DNA of 64,000 bases from Ga0077555 sp046154645 (GTDB taxonomy: Bacteria > Pseudomonadota > Alphaproteobacteria > Rhizobiales > Hyphomicrobiaceae): positions 17,416 through 81,415 of the forward strand of contig JBJXDZ010000060.1 of assembly GCA_046154645.1 (NCBI GenBank). The letters are read 5' to 3'. The notes under the pieces were generated by a model that saw only the letters and a list, made by a program, of their open reading frames with translations, was not told the DNA's origin and searched no databases. Both the position numbers and the translations under genes were made by a program. Below are positions 9,041 through 17,412 of the stretch, one piece after another (positions within the stretch are counted from its first letter, which is position 1; each line of letters opens with the position of its first letter).

Positions 9041-9488
9041 TCCCGGCCGCTCGCGGCTCCTGCATGCCACGGCCATTGCTGTCGATGGCCATGCTGCGGT
9101 GCTGCTCGGCCCGTCGGGTGCCGGCAAGTCCGATCTCGCCTTGCGTTGCCTGATGCTCGGCGCCCTTGATGGGGATCGTCCCCTGCGCGCACGCTTGGTG
9201 GCTGACGATCAGGTGCATGTGGACAGCGTTGGCGGCGCGCTGACCTGTCGCCCGCCGCCGACCATCGCCGGTCGCATCGAGGTCCGCGGCTTAGGGATCA
9301 TGACCGTGCCGCATATTGAGCGAGCGCGCGTCGCCCTCGTCGTGCAGCTCACATCCGGCCCGATCGAGCGTCTGCCGGAGCCCGTGACTTTTGACATCCT
9401 CGGCCACGCGATTCCAGCGCTGCGGCTCACGCCGTTCGAGGCCTCGGCGCCCTTCAAGCTGCTGCTGGCCCTCGCGCGCGCCATCTGA
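8994..9488 (+). CDS. hprK: Short HPr kinase/phosphorylase (alphaproteobacterial type)
   Basis: A 164-residue protein containing only the catalytic domain of HPr kinase, as usual in Alphaproteobacteria. The P-loop is LLGPSGAGKSDLALR (about residues 36-50), and the HPrK signature region follows as IEVRGLGIMTVPHI near residues 96-110. It would phosphorylate the regulatory Ser of HPr in the nitrogen-type PTS. The ATG at 8994 overlaps chvG; a TTG at 9021 is a possible alternative start. In many Rhizobiales the next genes are rapZ and PTS genes (an EIIA and HPr); here the next gene is an ornithine cyclodeaminase homologue, so its partners must be elsewhere. Confidence 0.9.
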   Translation: MHRRGDNSALDVAPPDPGRSRLLHATAIAVDGHAAVLLGPSGAGKSDLALRCLMLGALDGDRPLRARLVADDQVHVDSVGGALTCRPPPTIAGRIEVRGLGIMTVPHIERARVALVVQLTSGPIERLPEPVTFDILGHAIPALRLTPFEASAPFKLLLALARAI

Positions 9489-9550
9489 GGCTGGACTCTT
9501 GGCGAGGCCGGCCACACCATATGCCGCAGCGTTCGCCCTGGAGTCCGCCG

Positions 9551-10507
9551 ATGCAGCCAACCACGCTGACTATCCTTTCGCATGCCGATATCATGCGCCT
9601 CGTTGATCCCGCCAAGGCCATCGATGTGTTGGCCGAGGGCTTCAAGGCATTGTCGCTGGGCAACGTGCAGGCGCCACCCCGACCCAAGGTCGATATTCCC
9701 GGCAAAGGTTTCGGCCTCGCCATGCTGGCTTGGATGCCCGGCTTTCCGATCTCGCTCAAAACCGTCAACGTCTTCCACGACAATCCTGCCAATGGCCTCG
9801 AGAGCCATCAGGCGCTGATTTCGCTCTTCGATGGTGACACCGGCAGACCGCTCGCCGTCCTCGATGGCGGCAGCATCACTGGAATGCGCACGGCCGCCGC
9901 TGCCGTTCTCTCAGCGCGTCTCGGTGCCAGGCCGGATGCCCGCATCGCCGCCGTCATCGGCGCCGGCGTGCAGGGCCGCGAGCACGTGCGGCTGCTGCAT
10001 CTCGCCCGCGATTTCGATGAGATCTGCGTCTTCGCCCGCAGCGCAGAGGCAGCCCGGCGGACGGCCGCCCTGTCACCCAAGGCGCGCATCGTCGGTGACA
10101 TCGAAACAGCCGTGCGCGGCGCCGACGTCGTGTGCCTGACCACAGCTGCGGCGACCCCGGTTATCGAAGCCGACTGGATCGGGCCCGGCACCCATGTCAC
10201 TTCGGTCGGGTTTGCGCCGCCCGGCAGCGAACTGCCGCTGGCCCTGATTGCCAAGTCCCGCGTCATCGTCGAGGCCAAATCGGCGTTCGCCCCGGCGCCC
10301 GTCGGCTGCGCCGAGCTTGCCGGCCGCGATGCCTCGGGCGCCGTGGAAATCGGTGAAATTCTGCTCGGCATGAAGCCCGCCCGCGCCGCGGCGAACGAGA
10401 TCACCCTCTACAAATCAATGGGCAACGCCATGGAGGACATGGTTGTTGCCCATCTCGCTTATTCAGAGGCGCTCCGCCTTGGCGTTGGCCAAAAGGTCAC
10501 GGTCTGA
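9551..10507 (+). CDS. Ornithine cyclodeaminase / mu-crystallin family protein
   Basis: A 318-residue NAD(P)-dependent enzyme of the ornithine cyclodeaminase/mu-crystallin family. The Rossmann nucleotide site is visible as AAVIGAGVQGREHVRLL near residue 137; upstream segments such as SLKTVNVFHDNPANGL and LDGGSITGMRTAAAAVLSARLG are typical. Substrates in the family include ornithine, lysine, alanine and cyclic imines, so the exact reaction is unknown. The ATG at 9551 is preferred to 9521 because CTGGAG lies seven bases upstream. It lies 62 bases after hprK and may share its transcript, though no functional link is evident. Confidence 0.88.
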   Translation: MQPTTLTILSHADIMRLVDPAKAIDVLAEGFKALSLGNVQAPPRPKVDIPGKGFGLAMLAWMPGFPISLKTVNVFHDNPANGLESHQALISLFDGDTGRPLAVLDGGSITGMRTAAAAVLSARLGARPDARIAAVIGAGVQGREHVRLLHLARDFDEICVFARSAEAARRTAALSPKARIVGDIETAVRGADVVCLTTAAATPVIEADWIGPGTHVTSVGFAPPGSELPLALIAKSRVIVEAKSAFAPAPVGCAELAGRDASGAVEIGEILLGMKPARAAANEITLYKSMGNAMEDMVVAHLAYSEALRLGVGQKVTV

Positions 10508-10603
10508 GCAATGCCGGCCGCGGTGCGTCACTGTCTTTGCGCCTTCAGTTACCCAATTCCAACCGGCGCGTTGCGCTTCAGATCCCCGCCTACATGCGCG
10601 CGT

Positions 10604-11806
10604 TCAGCGCAAGTTGCCGCAGAAGCGCTGGATGCGGCGGCAGGCTTCCTCGAGGTCCTCGTTTGAGAGCGCATAGGAAATGCGGAAGAACGGAGACATG
10701 GCAAACGCGGCGCCGTGCACGGCCGCGACGCCTTCCTCCTCCAACAGCGCCGTGACGAAATCCTCGTCCGTCTTGATCAACTTGCCCGAAGCGCTGGTCT
10801 TGCCGAGGGTGCCCTCGCACGACGGATAGACGTAGAACGCGCCTTCCGGCTTCGGGCACTTGAGACCCTTGGTCTGGTTCAGCATCGACACGACCAGATC
10901 GCGGCGCACCTTGAACTTCTCGTTGTTGATCGGAATGAAGTGCTGTGGCCCGTTCAGCGCCTCGACGCCGGCCCATTGCGAAATCGACGACGGGTTCGAC
11001 GTTGACTGGCTCTGCAGCTTGCCCATCGCCTTGATCAAAGGCTCCGGTCCGCCCGCGTAGCCAATGCGCCATCCGGTCATGCAATAGGCCTTCGAGAGAC
11101 CGTTGACCGTCAATGTCCGCTCATAGAGCGCCGGCTCCACCTGCGCCATGGTGTAGAACTTGTGGCCGTCATAGAGCAGGTGCTCGTACATGTCGTCGGG
11201 CATGCACCAGACATGACGGTGCTTCATCATGACGTCTGTGATGCCCTTCATCTCGGCCAGCGTGTAAGCGGCACCCGTCGGATTGGACGGCGCGTTGAAC
11301 ATGAACCACTTCGTCTTCGGTGTGATCGCGCGGTCGAGAACCTCAGGCTTGAGCTTGTAGCCGTCCTCGATGCGGCAATTGGCGAACACTGGCTTGCCGC
11401 CGCACAGCATGACGATATCCGCATAAGACACCCAGCACGGCGCCGGGATCACAACCTCGTCGCCAGGATTGATCGTGGCCATCAGCGCGTTGAACAGCAC
11501 CTGCTTGCCGCCGGTGCCGACCGTGATCTGGCTGCGCTTGTAATCGAGGCCATTCTCGCGCTTGAACTTGGCCACGATGGCATCCTTCAATTCAGGCATG
11601 CCGTCCGGGTCGGTGTACTTGGTCTTGCCCGATTGGATCGCCCTGATTGCCGCATCCTTGATGTTCTGCGGCGTGTCGAAATCCGGCTCACCCTGCGACA
11701 GGATGATGATGTTGCGACCCTCGGCCGCCAGCGCCCGCGCTTTCGCCGACACACCGATCGTCGCCGACGGAGAGATCCGGTTCAGGCTATCGGAGAAGAA
11801 GCCCAT
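10604..11806 (-). CDS. aatA: Class I pyridoxal-phosphate aminotransferase (aspartate aminotransferase type)
   Basis: A 400-residue fold-type I aminotransferase of the prokaryotic aspartate/prephenate aminotransferase group. Typical features are the N-terminal IILSQGEPDFDTPQNIKDAA, the substrate loop FNAPSNPTGAAYT, the PLP lysine in NGLSKAYCMTGWRIGYAGG and the C-terminal FRISYALS arginine segment that binds the alpha-carboxylate. It should interconvert aspartate and oxaloacetate, possibly also prephenate and arogenate. The frame runs open to 11902, but the ATG at 11806 (MGFFSDSLNRISPSATIGV) gives the standard N terminus and has AGGAC upstream. It is a single-gene unit convergent with the cyclodeaminase-like gene. 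Confidence 0.93.
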   Translation of the reverse strand: MGFFSDSLNRISPSATIGVSAKARALAAEGRNIIILSQGEPDFDTPQNIKDAAIRAIQSGKTKYTDPDGMPELKDAIVAKFKRENGLDYKRSQITVGTGGKQVLFNALMATINPGDEVVIPAPCWVSYADIVMLCGGKPVFANCRIEDGYKLKPEVLDRAITPKTKWFMFNAPSNPTGAAYTLAEMKGITDVMMKHRHVWCMPDDMYEHLLYDGHKFYTMAQVEPALYERTLTVNGLSKAYCMTGWRIGYAGGPEPLIKAMGKLQSQSTSNPSSISQWAGVEALNGPQHFIPINNEKFKVRRDLVVSMLNQTKGLKCPKPEGAFYVYPSCEGTLGKTSASGKLIKTDEDFVTALLEEEGVAAVHGAAFAMSPFFRISYALSNEDLEEACRRIQRFCGNLR

Positions 11807-12008
11807 GGGACGGGTGTCCTTTCGCGTATCGGGGTCCAGTTTGCGTGGCGCCTGCTGGTGCAAAGCGGGCCGGACCATAGTTGCAGCTCCGCCCACCTGC
11901 AAGCATAAGCATGGCTATTCCACGAATTCTCGGGCAACCTGAAACAGCAATGCCGGAGCCCATAGGCCCCGGCACGTGTCGTTCCTGGTCATCGGAAGCG
12001 TCGACTGC

Positions 12009-12599
12009 TCAGCCGCGCTCCTCGACGTCGGGCTGCTCGCCCGTGCCGCGGACGCCCTCTTCGAACGCCTGATCCTCGCTGAACGTCTCGATCTTCGGCG
12101 CCTCGTCGCGCACCATCGTCACGTCCTCGCCGCGAGCCTGGCGATCGGCCTCGTCCTGCGAGCGGGCGACGTTGACGGTCACGTTGACGATCACTTCGGG
12201 GTGCAACTGCACGCGCAACTGGTGCACGCCGAGCGCCTTGATCGGCTTGTCCAGCAGGATCTGGCGGCGGTCGACGGTGAAGCCGCCAGCCGTGATCACT
12301 TCCGCCAGATCGCGCGTCGACACAGAGCCGTAGAGCTGACCGGTATCGCCGGCCTGGCGGATCGACACGAACTTCTGCCCGTCGAGCTTGGTCGAGACGC
12401 CTTCGGCCTCCTTCTTCAGCTCGAGGTTTCGCGCCTCGAGCACCACGCGCTGGCTCTCGAAGTGCTTCTTGTTGTCATCCGTGGCGCGCAGCGCCTTGCC
12501 CTGCGGCAGCAGGAAATTGCGGGCAAAGCCGTCCTTGACGCGGACGACGTCGCCCATCTGGCCAAGGCGGCCGATGCGCTCGAGAAGAATGACGTGCAT
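12009..12599 (-). CDS. rplI: 50S ribosomal protein L9
   Basis: A 196-residue ribosomal protein L9, which binds 23S rRNA with its N-terminal domain. The start MHVILLERIGRLGQMGDVVRVKDGFARNFLLPQG contains the canonical GYARNFL-type RNA-binding loop, and the long central helix and C-terminal domain (ALGVHQLRVQLHPEVIVNVTVNV) follow. It is longer than the E. coli protein (149) by an acidic tail of about 45 residues, which is common in Alphaproteobacteria. It is the last gene of the rpsF-rpsR-DUF2232-rplI operon. Confidence 0.97.
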   Translation of the reverse strand: MHVILLERIGRLGQMGDVVRVKDGFARNFLLPQGKALRATDDNKKHFESQRVVLEARNLELKKEAEGVSTKLDGQKFVSIRQAGDTGQLYGSVSTRDLAEVITAGGFTVDRRQILLDKPIKALGVHQLRVQLHPEVIVNVTVNVARSQDEADRQARGEDVTMVRDEAPKIETFSEDQAFEEGVRGTGEQPDVEERG

Positions 12600-12678
12600 G
12601 GTGGGAACTCCGTTCGTTGTGTTGATGATGGGGATGATGTCGAGAGCGAGAGGTGCGAGTTCGCGATCAGGTGGACCG

Positions 12679-13674
12679 TCAGTCAGGCCCGCCGGCCGCC
12701 GGCGCCTTGCCCCGGCTTAGCGGCAGGATCGGCGCCAGGGCTGCAAAGATGGCGAGGGCGACGCTGGCCCAACCGTTGAGAAACACCAGCGCCACATAGA
12801 GCACCGCCAGGATGCCCGGCCGGAACGTCGAGCCGCGCGAGAGGTCATGCACGATGGCAAGACCCATCAGCAGATGCGCGCAGAAGAAGGCACCGGCGAA
12901 TGCGGAGCCGATGAAGCCAAGAGTGCCGCCGGTGAAGGCGAGTGGCAATGCCATCGCCAAGCCGAGGCTAAAGCCCACTGGAAAGATCATCGATGGCACG
13001 TCCGGCAACGGCCGGATGAGGCGCCCCGACACTGCGGTAATGCGCGTCCCGATATAGAGATTGAGCAGCATCGACAGCAACCAGCTGAAGGCTGCGGCGC
13101 CGGGCAAGGTGTAGATGCCCAACTCGACCAGAGCCGACAGCTCATCCTCACTCAGGACTTTGCCGTCGCGGCGCGGCAGATGCTGGGCGAGCGCACCCAT
13201 CAATTGACGCAGCATCGCCCGTTGTTGCTCGATATCGATGCCGAACACGACGGTGCTGAGAAATCCATGCAGGCCGGCGCAGACCGCAGCGATCGCAACG
13301 ATGCGGCCAACCGGGTACCACTCCAGCAACGGCTTATTGGTCGGCGAATATTGATCGCTGGTCGGACGTTCGCGGCTGAGCAATGCGAGATGGCACAACA
13401 GGGCCGCCGGAATGCCATGTGCCACCGCATGCAGAAGCGCCACCTTGTCGCCAACCACGGCCAGCAGCACACTCGTCGACACCACGGCGCCAAGTGCGGC
13501 CGCCATACTGCCAGCCCCGAGGCCCGCCAGAACCAGCGGCAACGGCGCCAAGAGATATACGAGCAGCCGGATGCCGAGGCCACCCGTCGCCGTCGCGACG
13601 AGCAAAAGTGCCGACGCCAAGCCGGCACCGATCCCGATCAGGGCAATCTGGCGCATTGCAGCTGTCCCGCTCAT
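12679..13674 (-). CDS. DUF2232 family integral membrane protein
   Basis: A 331-residue polytopic membrane protein of the DUF2232 family (related to YybS). About eight hydrophobic helices are visible, for example ALIGIGAGLASALLLVATAT, LLVYLLAPLPLVLAGLGAG and LAVLYVALVFLNGWASVAL. Its position between rpsR and rplI is conserved across Alphaproteobacteria, yet its role is unknown. Some S-component-like features have been proposed for YybS relatives, but nothing in this sequence proves transport. A perfect 30-base palindrome lies in the gap between rpsR and this gene (see separate entry). Confidence 0.88.
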   Translation of the reverse strand: MSGTAAMRQIALIGIGAGLASALLLVATATGGLGIRLLVYLLAPLPLVLAGLGAGSMAAALGAVVSTSVLLAVVGDKVALLHAVAHGIPAALLCHLALLSRERPTSDQYSPTNKPLLEWYPVGRIVAIAAVCAGLHGFLSTVVFGIDIEQQRAMLRQLMGALAQHLPRRDGKVLSEDELSALVELGIYTLPGAAAFSWLLSMLLNLYIGTRITAVSGRLIRPLPDVPSMIFPVGFSLGLAMALPLAFTGGTLGFIGSAFAGAFFCAHLLMGLAIVHDLSRGSTFRPGILAVLYVALVFLNGWASVALAIFAALAPILPLSRGKAPAAGGPD

Positions 13675-13737
13675 AAGGCGGTTAGAGGCGGCATTGGCAG
13701 GCCCATCAGGGCACCCGCCACCTCAACCAGGAAACTG

Positions 13738-13767
13738 CGAGGATCAGACCCATGGGTCTGATCCTCG
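13738..13767. repeat. Perfect 30-bp palindrome between rpsR and the DUF2232 gene
   Basis: The left arm CGAGGATCAGACCCA (13738-13752) is the exact reverse complement of the right arm TGGGTCTGATCCTCG (13753-13767). It begins nine bases after the rpsR stop codon in the direction of transcription. In RNA it would form a very stable hairpin; it is not followed by a T run. It may be an attenuator or processing site that lowers DUF2232/L9 expression relative to S6/S18, or a dispersed palindromic unit. Confidence 0.8.
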
Positions 13768-13775
13768 CCGACGAT

Positions 13776-14024
13776 TTACTTGATCACGTACGGCAACAAG
13801 CCGAGGAACCGCGCGCGCTTGATGGCACGGGCTAGTTCACGCTGCTTCTTCGCCGATACGGCCGTGATGCGGCTCGGCACGATCTTGCCGCGCTCCGACA
13901 CATAACGGCCAAGGAGGCGAGCATCCTTATAGTCGATCTTCGGCGCATTTGCGCCCGAGAACGGGCAAGTCTTGCGGCGACGATGAAAGGGCCGGCGAGC
14001 CGGCGCTGCTGCTGCTTCAGCCAT
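13776..14024 (-). CDS. rpsR: 30S ribosomal protein S18
   Basis: An 82-residue ribosomal protein S18, which pairs with S6 on the platform of the small subunit. The family core is clear: CPFSGANAPKIDYKDARLL, then LGRYVSERGKIVPSRITAV and the C-terminal RELARAIKRARFLGLLPYV. The start codon at 14024 overlaps the rpsF stop codon by one base (TGATG), so translation is coupled. Length is typical. Confidence 0.97.
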   Translation of the reverse strand: MAEAAAAPARRPFHRRRKTCPFSGANAPKIDYKDARLLGRYVSERGKIVPSRITAVSAKKQRELARAIKRARFLGLLPYVIK

Positions 14025-14650
14025 CAGGTGCGCTCCGGTGTCGTCGGTGGGGTTGTGCTCATGGGCGGACGGGGCGGACGGTCACCGCCCTCACGTGGCG
14101 GACGATCGCCACCACCGCTGCGGAAACCACCTTCGCGAGGGGGCCGGTCGCCACGGTCTCCACCGCCACTGCGGAAGCCACCTTCGCGTGGCGGACGGTC
14201 GCCGCCGCCACCACCACCACCGCCGCGGAAGCCGCCACGGTCGCCACCGCGATCACCACCACGGAAACCGCCGCGCTCGCCGCCGCGGAAACCACCGCGC
14301 TCGCCACGATCGCTGCGCTCGTCGCGGTCGCTCTTCCGCATGGGCGCCGAGGGCTCGACCTCGTGCGCTTCGACCTTGACGGTGAGGAAGCGCATGATGT
14401 CGGTGTGGATGCCCATGCGGCGCTCCATCTCGGTCACCGCGGCTGCGGGGGCGTCGATGTTGAGCAGGGAATAATGGGCCTTGCGGTTCTTCTTGATCTT
14501 GAACGTGAGCGATTTGAGGCCCCAGTACTCGGTCTTCGTGACCTTGCCCTGGCCTTCTTCGATCACCTGTGTGAATTCCTTGGTCAGCGCCTCGACCTGT
14601 GTCTGCGACACATCCTGACGCACAAGGAACACATGCTCATAAAGCGGCAT
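14024..14650 (-). CDS. rpsF: 30S ribosomal protein S6 with long RGG-rich tail
   Basis: Ribosomal protein S6; residues 1-100 form the normal domain (MPLYEHVFLVRQDVSQTQVE, EYWGLKSLTFKIKKNRKAHY, TEMERRMGIHTDIMRFLTV). From about residue 112 to 208 the chain becomes a low-complexity Arg/Gly/Asp tail built of GGFRGG, GGDRGG and DRPPREGGFRSGGG units, encoded by short direct repeats at roughly 14050-14330. Alphaproteobacterial S6 often has a charged tail, but this one nearly doubles the protein and resembles eukaryotic RGG RNA-binding regions. First gene of the S6-S18-DUF2232-L9 operon. Confidence 0.96.
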   Translation of the reverse strand: MPLYEHVFLVRQDVSQTQVEALTKEFTQVIEEGQGKVTKTEYWGLKSLTFKIKKNRKAHYSLLNIDAPAAAVTEMERRMGIHTDIMRFLTVKVEAHEVEPSAPMRKSDRDERSDRGERGGFRGGERGGFRGGDRGGDRGGFRGGGGGGGGDRPPREGGFRSGGGDRGDRPPREGGFRSGGGDRPPREGGDRPPRPPMSTTPPTTPERT

Positions 14651-15063
14651 GTTTCTAGCCTTCCTTCCTGGTTGTCCGCGCCGGCGCGTAGCCCCTCATG
14701 GGCCGGACGCCCCGCGAGGGGGCTGGAAGGCCCATCAGAACGACCCAAAGAGCGGAGACACTGGGGAAGAGGCGGCATAGCAATGCCAAGTCCCGCGCGC
14801 CCGAGATCTGTTTGCACAGTCTCAAGCACCCCGTTCAGCCTCCAACCGGCGTGGGTAGCGCGCGGGTTATGCCGCCTTTTTGCGAGCGCGGCAAGCCGGA
14901 AAGTGGGGCGCAGCGAGCCGCTCAAAGCCACGGGCGGCCCATGCCGCCGGCCTGGACCCAGCCTTGGGTTGCAGGCGCGCCCCTTGATCAGGCCGCAATT
15001 ACCGCACTCGAGGTTCGGATCGAAATTGACAAGCCGCAACCGTCGCACTACTGGATGCCGCAG
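14651..15063. other. Intergenic stretch upstream of rpsF and tRNA-Leu
   Basis: This 413-base region holds the rpsF leader and promoter on the minus strand and the promoter of tRNA-Leu on the plus strand. Several open frames cross it, but none has protein-like composition or a ribosome binding site. I see no gene and no clear S6:S18 autoregulatory RNA structure, although such a leader element would be expected here in some bacteria. Confidence 0.4.
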
Positions 15064-15149
<86 letters not shown>

Positions 15150-15298
15150 CTCATCGTTGTTTTTCAATAAGTTAATAACGCTCTATACCGAATTCCATAC
15201 CATTGTCCTGCTTTGCGGTCCAAGACTTGAGATCGCCCGAGAGTTGTGGGTGACGACAAGTGCAGCCGCTCTCAACCCTCTTTCTCATGGCGCTTTAG

Positions 15299-15586
15299 CT
15301 AGGCCTCGAACGCGTCAGCCATCACCTGCTGCATCGTCTTGTCCTGCCGGGCGGCGACGATCTTGAGCCGGCGTCTCGTCTCGGCCGGGAAGTATCCCGA
15401 GATCATGACCTGCCACTCGCGATCCAGGCGCAGTGACGCCGGGCGCGGCCGTCGTGCTTTGGTTACTGTCGGTATCGACTGCTCGGCCGAGTTCGTATGC
15501 AGAGCCGCCTCTGTGGCAGAGGTGAACGAAGCAGGGGTAACGCTCCCTTGTGTTTTGTCCCTCCTGAAGGGACGGGCCCGCATCAA
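15299..15586 (-). CDS. Ribbon-helix-helix-like protein, apparently C-terminally truncated
   Basis: A 95-residue protein whose last 40 residues resemble the ribbon-helix-helix domain found in partition/antitoxin-like proteins of alphaproteobacterial plasmids and integrative elements: VMISGYFPAETRRRLKI followed by AARQDKTMQQVMADAFEA. Such proteins normally continue for ten or more residues after this helix, so the stop at 15299 suggests truncation. Its start overlaps the stop of an upstream small frame by ATGA. It would bind DNA as a dimer if folded. The domain call is by pattern only; the N-terminal half is unrecognised. Confidence 0.5.
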   Translation of the reverse strand: MMRARPFRRDKTQGSVTPASFTSATEAALHTNSAEQSIPTVTKARRPRPASLRLDREWQVMISGYFPAETRRRLKIVAARQDKTMQQVMADAFEA

Positions 15587-15777
15587 GCACAGCGGGCACG
15601 AGGGGCGGCGAGGCAGCGAGCTGCCGCTGCATTTTTGGCACGCAGCTCTGCCAGCTCATCTTGTTGGATCGACGAATTCTTGCTCCCTTCGAGCGCGGTC
15701 TCTGCCATGGCGCACTCCATCTGTCCGCCCCAGATATGTGGCTCGAGCAGAGAAACGGCGAGAGTTGCGTGTCGCAC
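15583..15777 (-). CDS. Small hypothetical protein coupled to the RHH-like gene
   Basis: A 64-residue frame ending ATGA-overlapped with the ribbon-helix-helix gene, which suggests translational coupling. Residues 20-58 include a charged helix (SSIQQDELAELRAKNAAAA). I recognise no family. It may be the 3' remnant of a gene carried by the same lost mobile element, and its own start is uncertain (an internal Met lies at residue 20). Confidence 0.3.
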   Translation of the reverse strand: MRHATLAVSLLEPHIWGGQMECAMAETALEGSKNSSIQQDELAELRAKNAAAARCLAAPRARCA

Positions 15778-16240
15778 AGAGTATCGGCTGTTGGCGACGG
15801 TGGGCGCGATGATCGCGTCTGCGGCGATGAACTACCACGACATGGCCGGCGAAGGCAGCGGCGCTCAAGGCCAGATCCTGGGCGCGGTCAGTGTCGTGCT
15901 CGACCTCGGTCAGGCGGTGCTGCCGGTGCTGATCGCCAGCGCGTGGGCGGCCGGCGTCCCGGTGGCGCGCAGGACTTGGCGGCGTGTTTCTCGTTCTGCT
16001 TGTCATGTTCGGCCTCGCGTCGGCTCTCGGTTTTGGAGAGGCAAACAAAGGGAGCCGCGTGGCAACGCGAGAAGGGGCAACGGCGATGCTCGTCTCGGTC
16101 GATGCCGAGATCGCCGCGTTCGAGACCAAGCGGAACACGTTACAGCCTCTCCGCTCCCTGCCTGAGGTGGAGGCTGTCTTGAAGTCGGCATGGCTGGCGC
16201 CGGTTGTCGAAGGGCAACGAATGCGCGGGACGCTCGTGGC
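15776..16240 (+). pseudogene. Frameshifted membrane protein gene of mobile-element type
   Basis: Protein-like stretches lie in different frames. One frame gives LLATVGAMIASAAMNYHDMA and VVLDLGQAVLPVLIASAWAAG; a second gives a short RRPGGAQDLA; a third resumes with VFLVLLVMFGLASALGFGEA and a charged helix ending near EAVLKSAW. Read together they resemble a multi-helix membrane protein common on rhizobial integrative elements, broken by at least two frameshifts between about 15945 and 15990. Product and function are unknown; the gene is surely not intact. Confidence 0.6.
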
Positions 16241-16860
16241 CGTGTCGAAGCAGTGCACATTCCTCTCTGCGGTGACCATCGAGCGGTGCCGAGCTGTTCA
16301 GGTGATTGCGGTGGAGGTGGCGGCAGCAGGGGAGGGTTCAGCGCATCGATGATGGGACCCACCCCGCGGCCCGCCGGACAATCGTCCTGATTCGGGCATA
16401 ATTCGCCTGTCGCATCCAACAGTGTCGGCTCGAACAGCGCCGCTTTCGCGTCCTGCCACACGACGTCTCCATTCTTGGTAAGGCTCGCTAGCGCGCGAAG
16501 GTGTTGGCGACCGGCCGGATGGCCTGTGAAGGCGAAGCGATGACCATTGCTGCGCCATTGGGCATAGATGGCAACGTAGCGGGAGCGCAGCGGCACGGCG
16601 CCGGGCAGCCAGACCAGCGGTTGGGACAGCGCGGGCAGCGACGCATGCGCCGCACCGGCGACGAAATCAGCATCGTGGTCCGCTGCAGCATCGATCAGCC
16701 TGGAGACCAGGAGCCGCGCCTTGGCAAAATCGGCCAGTGTCACCTCAGCGACGCGAATGCTGGTCAGCAACGCTGGATCGGCCACAATAGAGAATTGGGT
16801 TGGTTCTGACACGGGTTTTCGAATGGAGCTTCTATGCTCGGTTTGCGATAGCCGTCGCAT
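16003..16860 (-). CDS. Hypothetical protein, possibly only its N-terminal half genuine
   Basis: A 285-residue frame. The first 145 residues look protein-like (TLADFAKARLLVSRLIDAAA, ASLPALSQPLVWLPG, RYVAIYAQWRSNGHRF, GDVVWQDAKAALFEP). The rest is proline- and arginine-rich and lies antisense to the frameshifted membrane-protein gene, so it is probably a read-through tail. I recognise no domain. It sits in the tRNA-Leu-proximal remnant region among broken genes and may itself be truncated. Confidence 0.35.
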   Translation of the reverse strand: MRRLSQTEHRSSIRKPVSEPTQFSIVADPALLTSIRVAEVTLADFAKARLLVSRLIDAAADHDADFVAGAAHASLPALSQPLVWLPGAVPLRSRYVAIYAQWRSNGHRFAFTGHPAGRQHLRALASLTKNGDVVWQDAKAALFEPTLLDATGELCPNQDDCPAGRGVGPIIDALNPPLLPPPPPQSPEQLGTARWSPQRGMCTASTRPRASRAFVALRQPAPAMPTSRQPPPQAGSGEAVTCSAWSRTRRSRHRPRRASPLPLLALPRGSLCLPLQNREPTRGRT

Positions 16861-16937
16861 CAGATCGAGAATGAAGGCCCCCTAAGCGACAACGAGAATC
16901 TCAGGATTGATCAGTGCTGACGTTACGGGTCTCGAGT

Positions 16938-17410
16938 TCAGTCTCTGGACAGCGCTGCGAGAGGATCAAGAAACGACGCCCTCCGCGCCGGCGCGTAACC
17001 GAAGACGATCCCAATCCCTGTCGAGAACAGCACAGCGAACACGATCGAGATGACAGAGAAGCTCAGCTGGTAGTCTGGAACGAGGGCGTTGAATGCTGCC
17101 GCAAGTGCGAGCGCACAACCGACACCTAAAAGCCCGCCGGCAAGGCAGACTACAACTGCCTCGATCAGAAACTGCTGCAGAATATCGCTCCGCCGCGCGC
17201 CCACAGCCATGCGAACACAGATCTCGGCGATACGCTCCGAGACCGACACCAGCATGATGTTCATGACCCCGACACCGCCGACGAGAAGCGATATCCCCGC
17301 GATGGACGCGATCATGAGTGCCAGGGTTGCCGTCACGCTGCCGATCGTCTTGCGGATGTCATCGGTGTTGAGGATGACAAAATCCTTTGTGCGATGACGC
17401 GCGGTCAGGA
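16938..17410 (-). pseudogene. macB-type ABC transporter permease, C-terminal fragment
   Basis: The last 155 residues of a MacB-family permease (FtsX domain). ARHRTKDFVILNTDD at the upstream edge and VGARRSDILQQFLIEAV plus GIVFGYAPARRASFLDPLAAL are hallmark sequences, with three membrane helices left. Intact MacB proteins have about 650 residues with an ATPase domain at the N terminus, which is missing. The coding similarity stops near 17405, exactly where IS21-type terminal repeats begin, so an insertion sequence appears to have cut the gene. The open frame technically extends to 17501 into IS sequence. Confidence 0.85.
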
Positions 17411-17412
17411 AA

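Noticed and set aside
16501..16809. Plus-strand frame of 102 residues
   Set aside because: Arg/Gly/Gln-rich shadow of the more protein-like minus-strand frame at 16003-16860.
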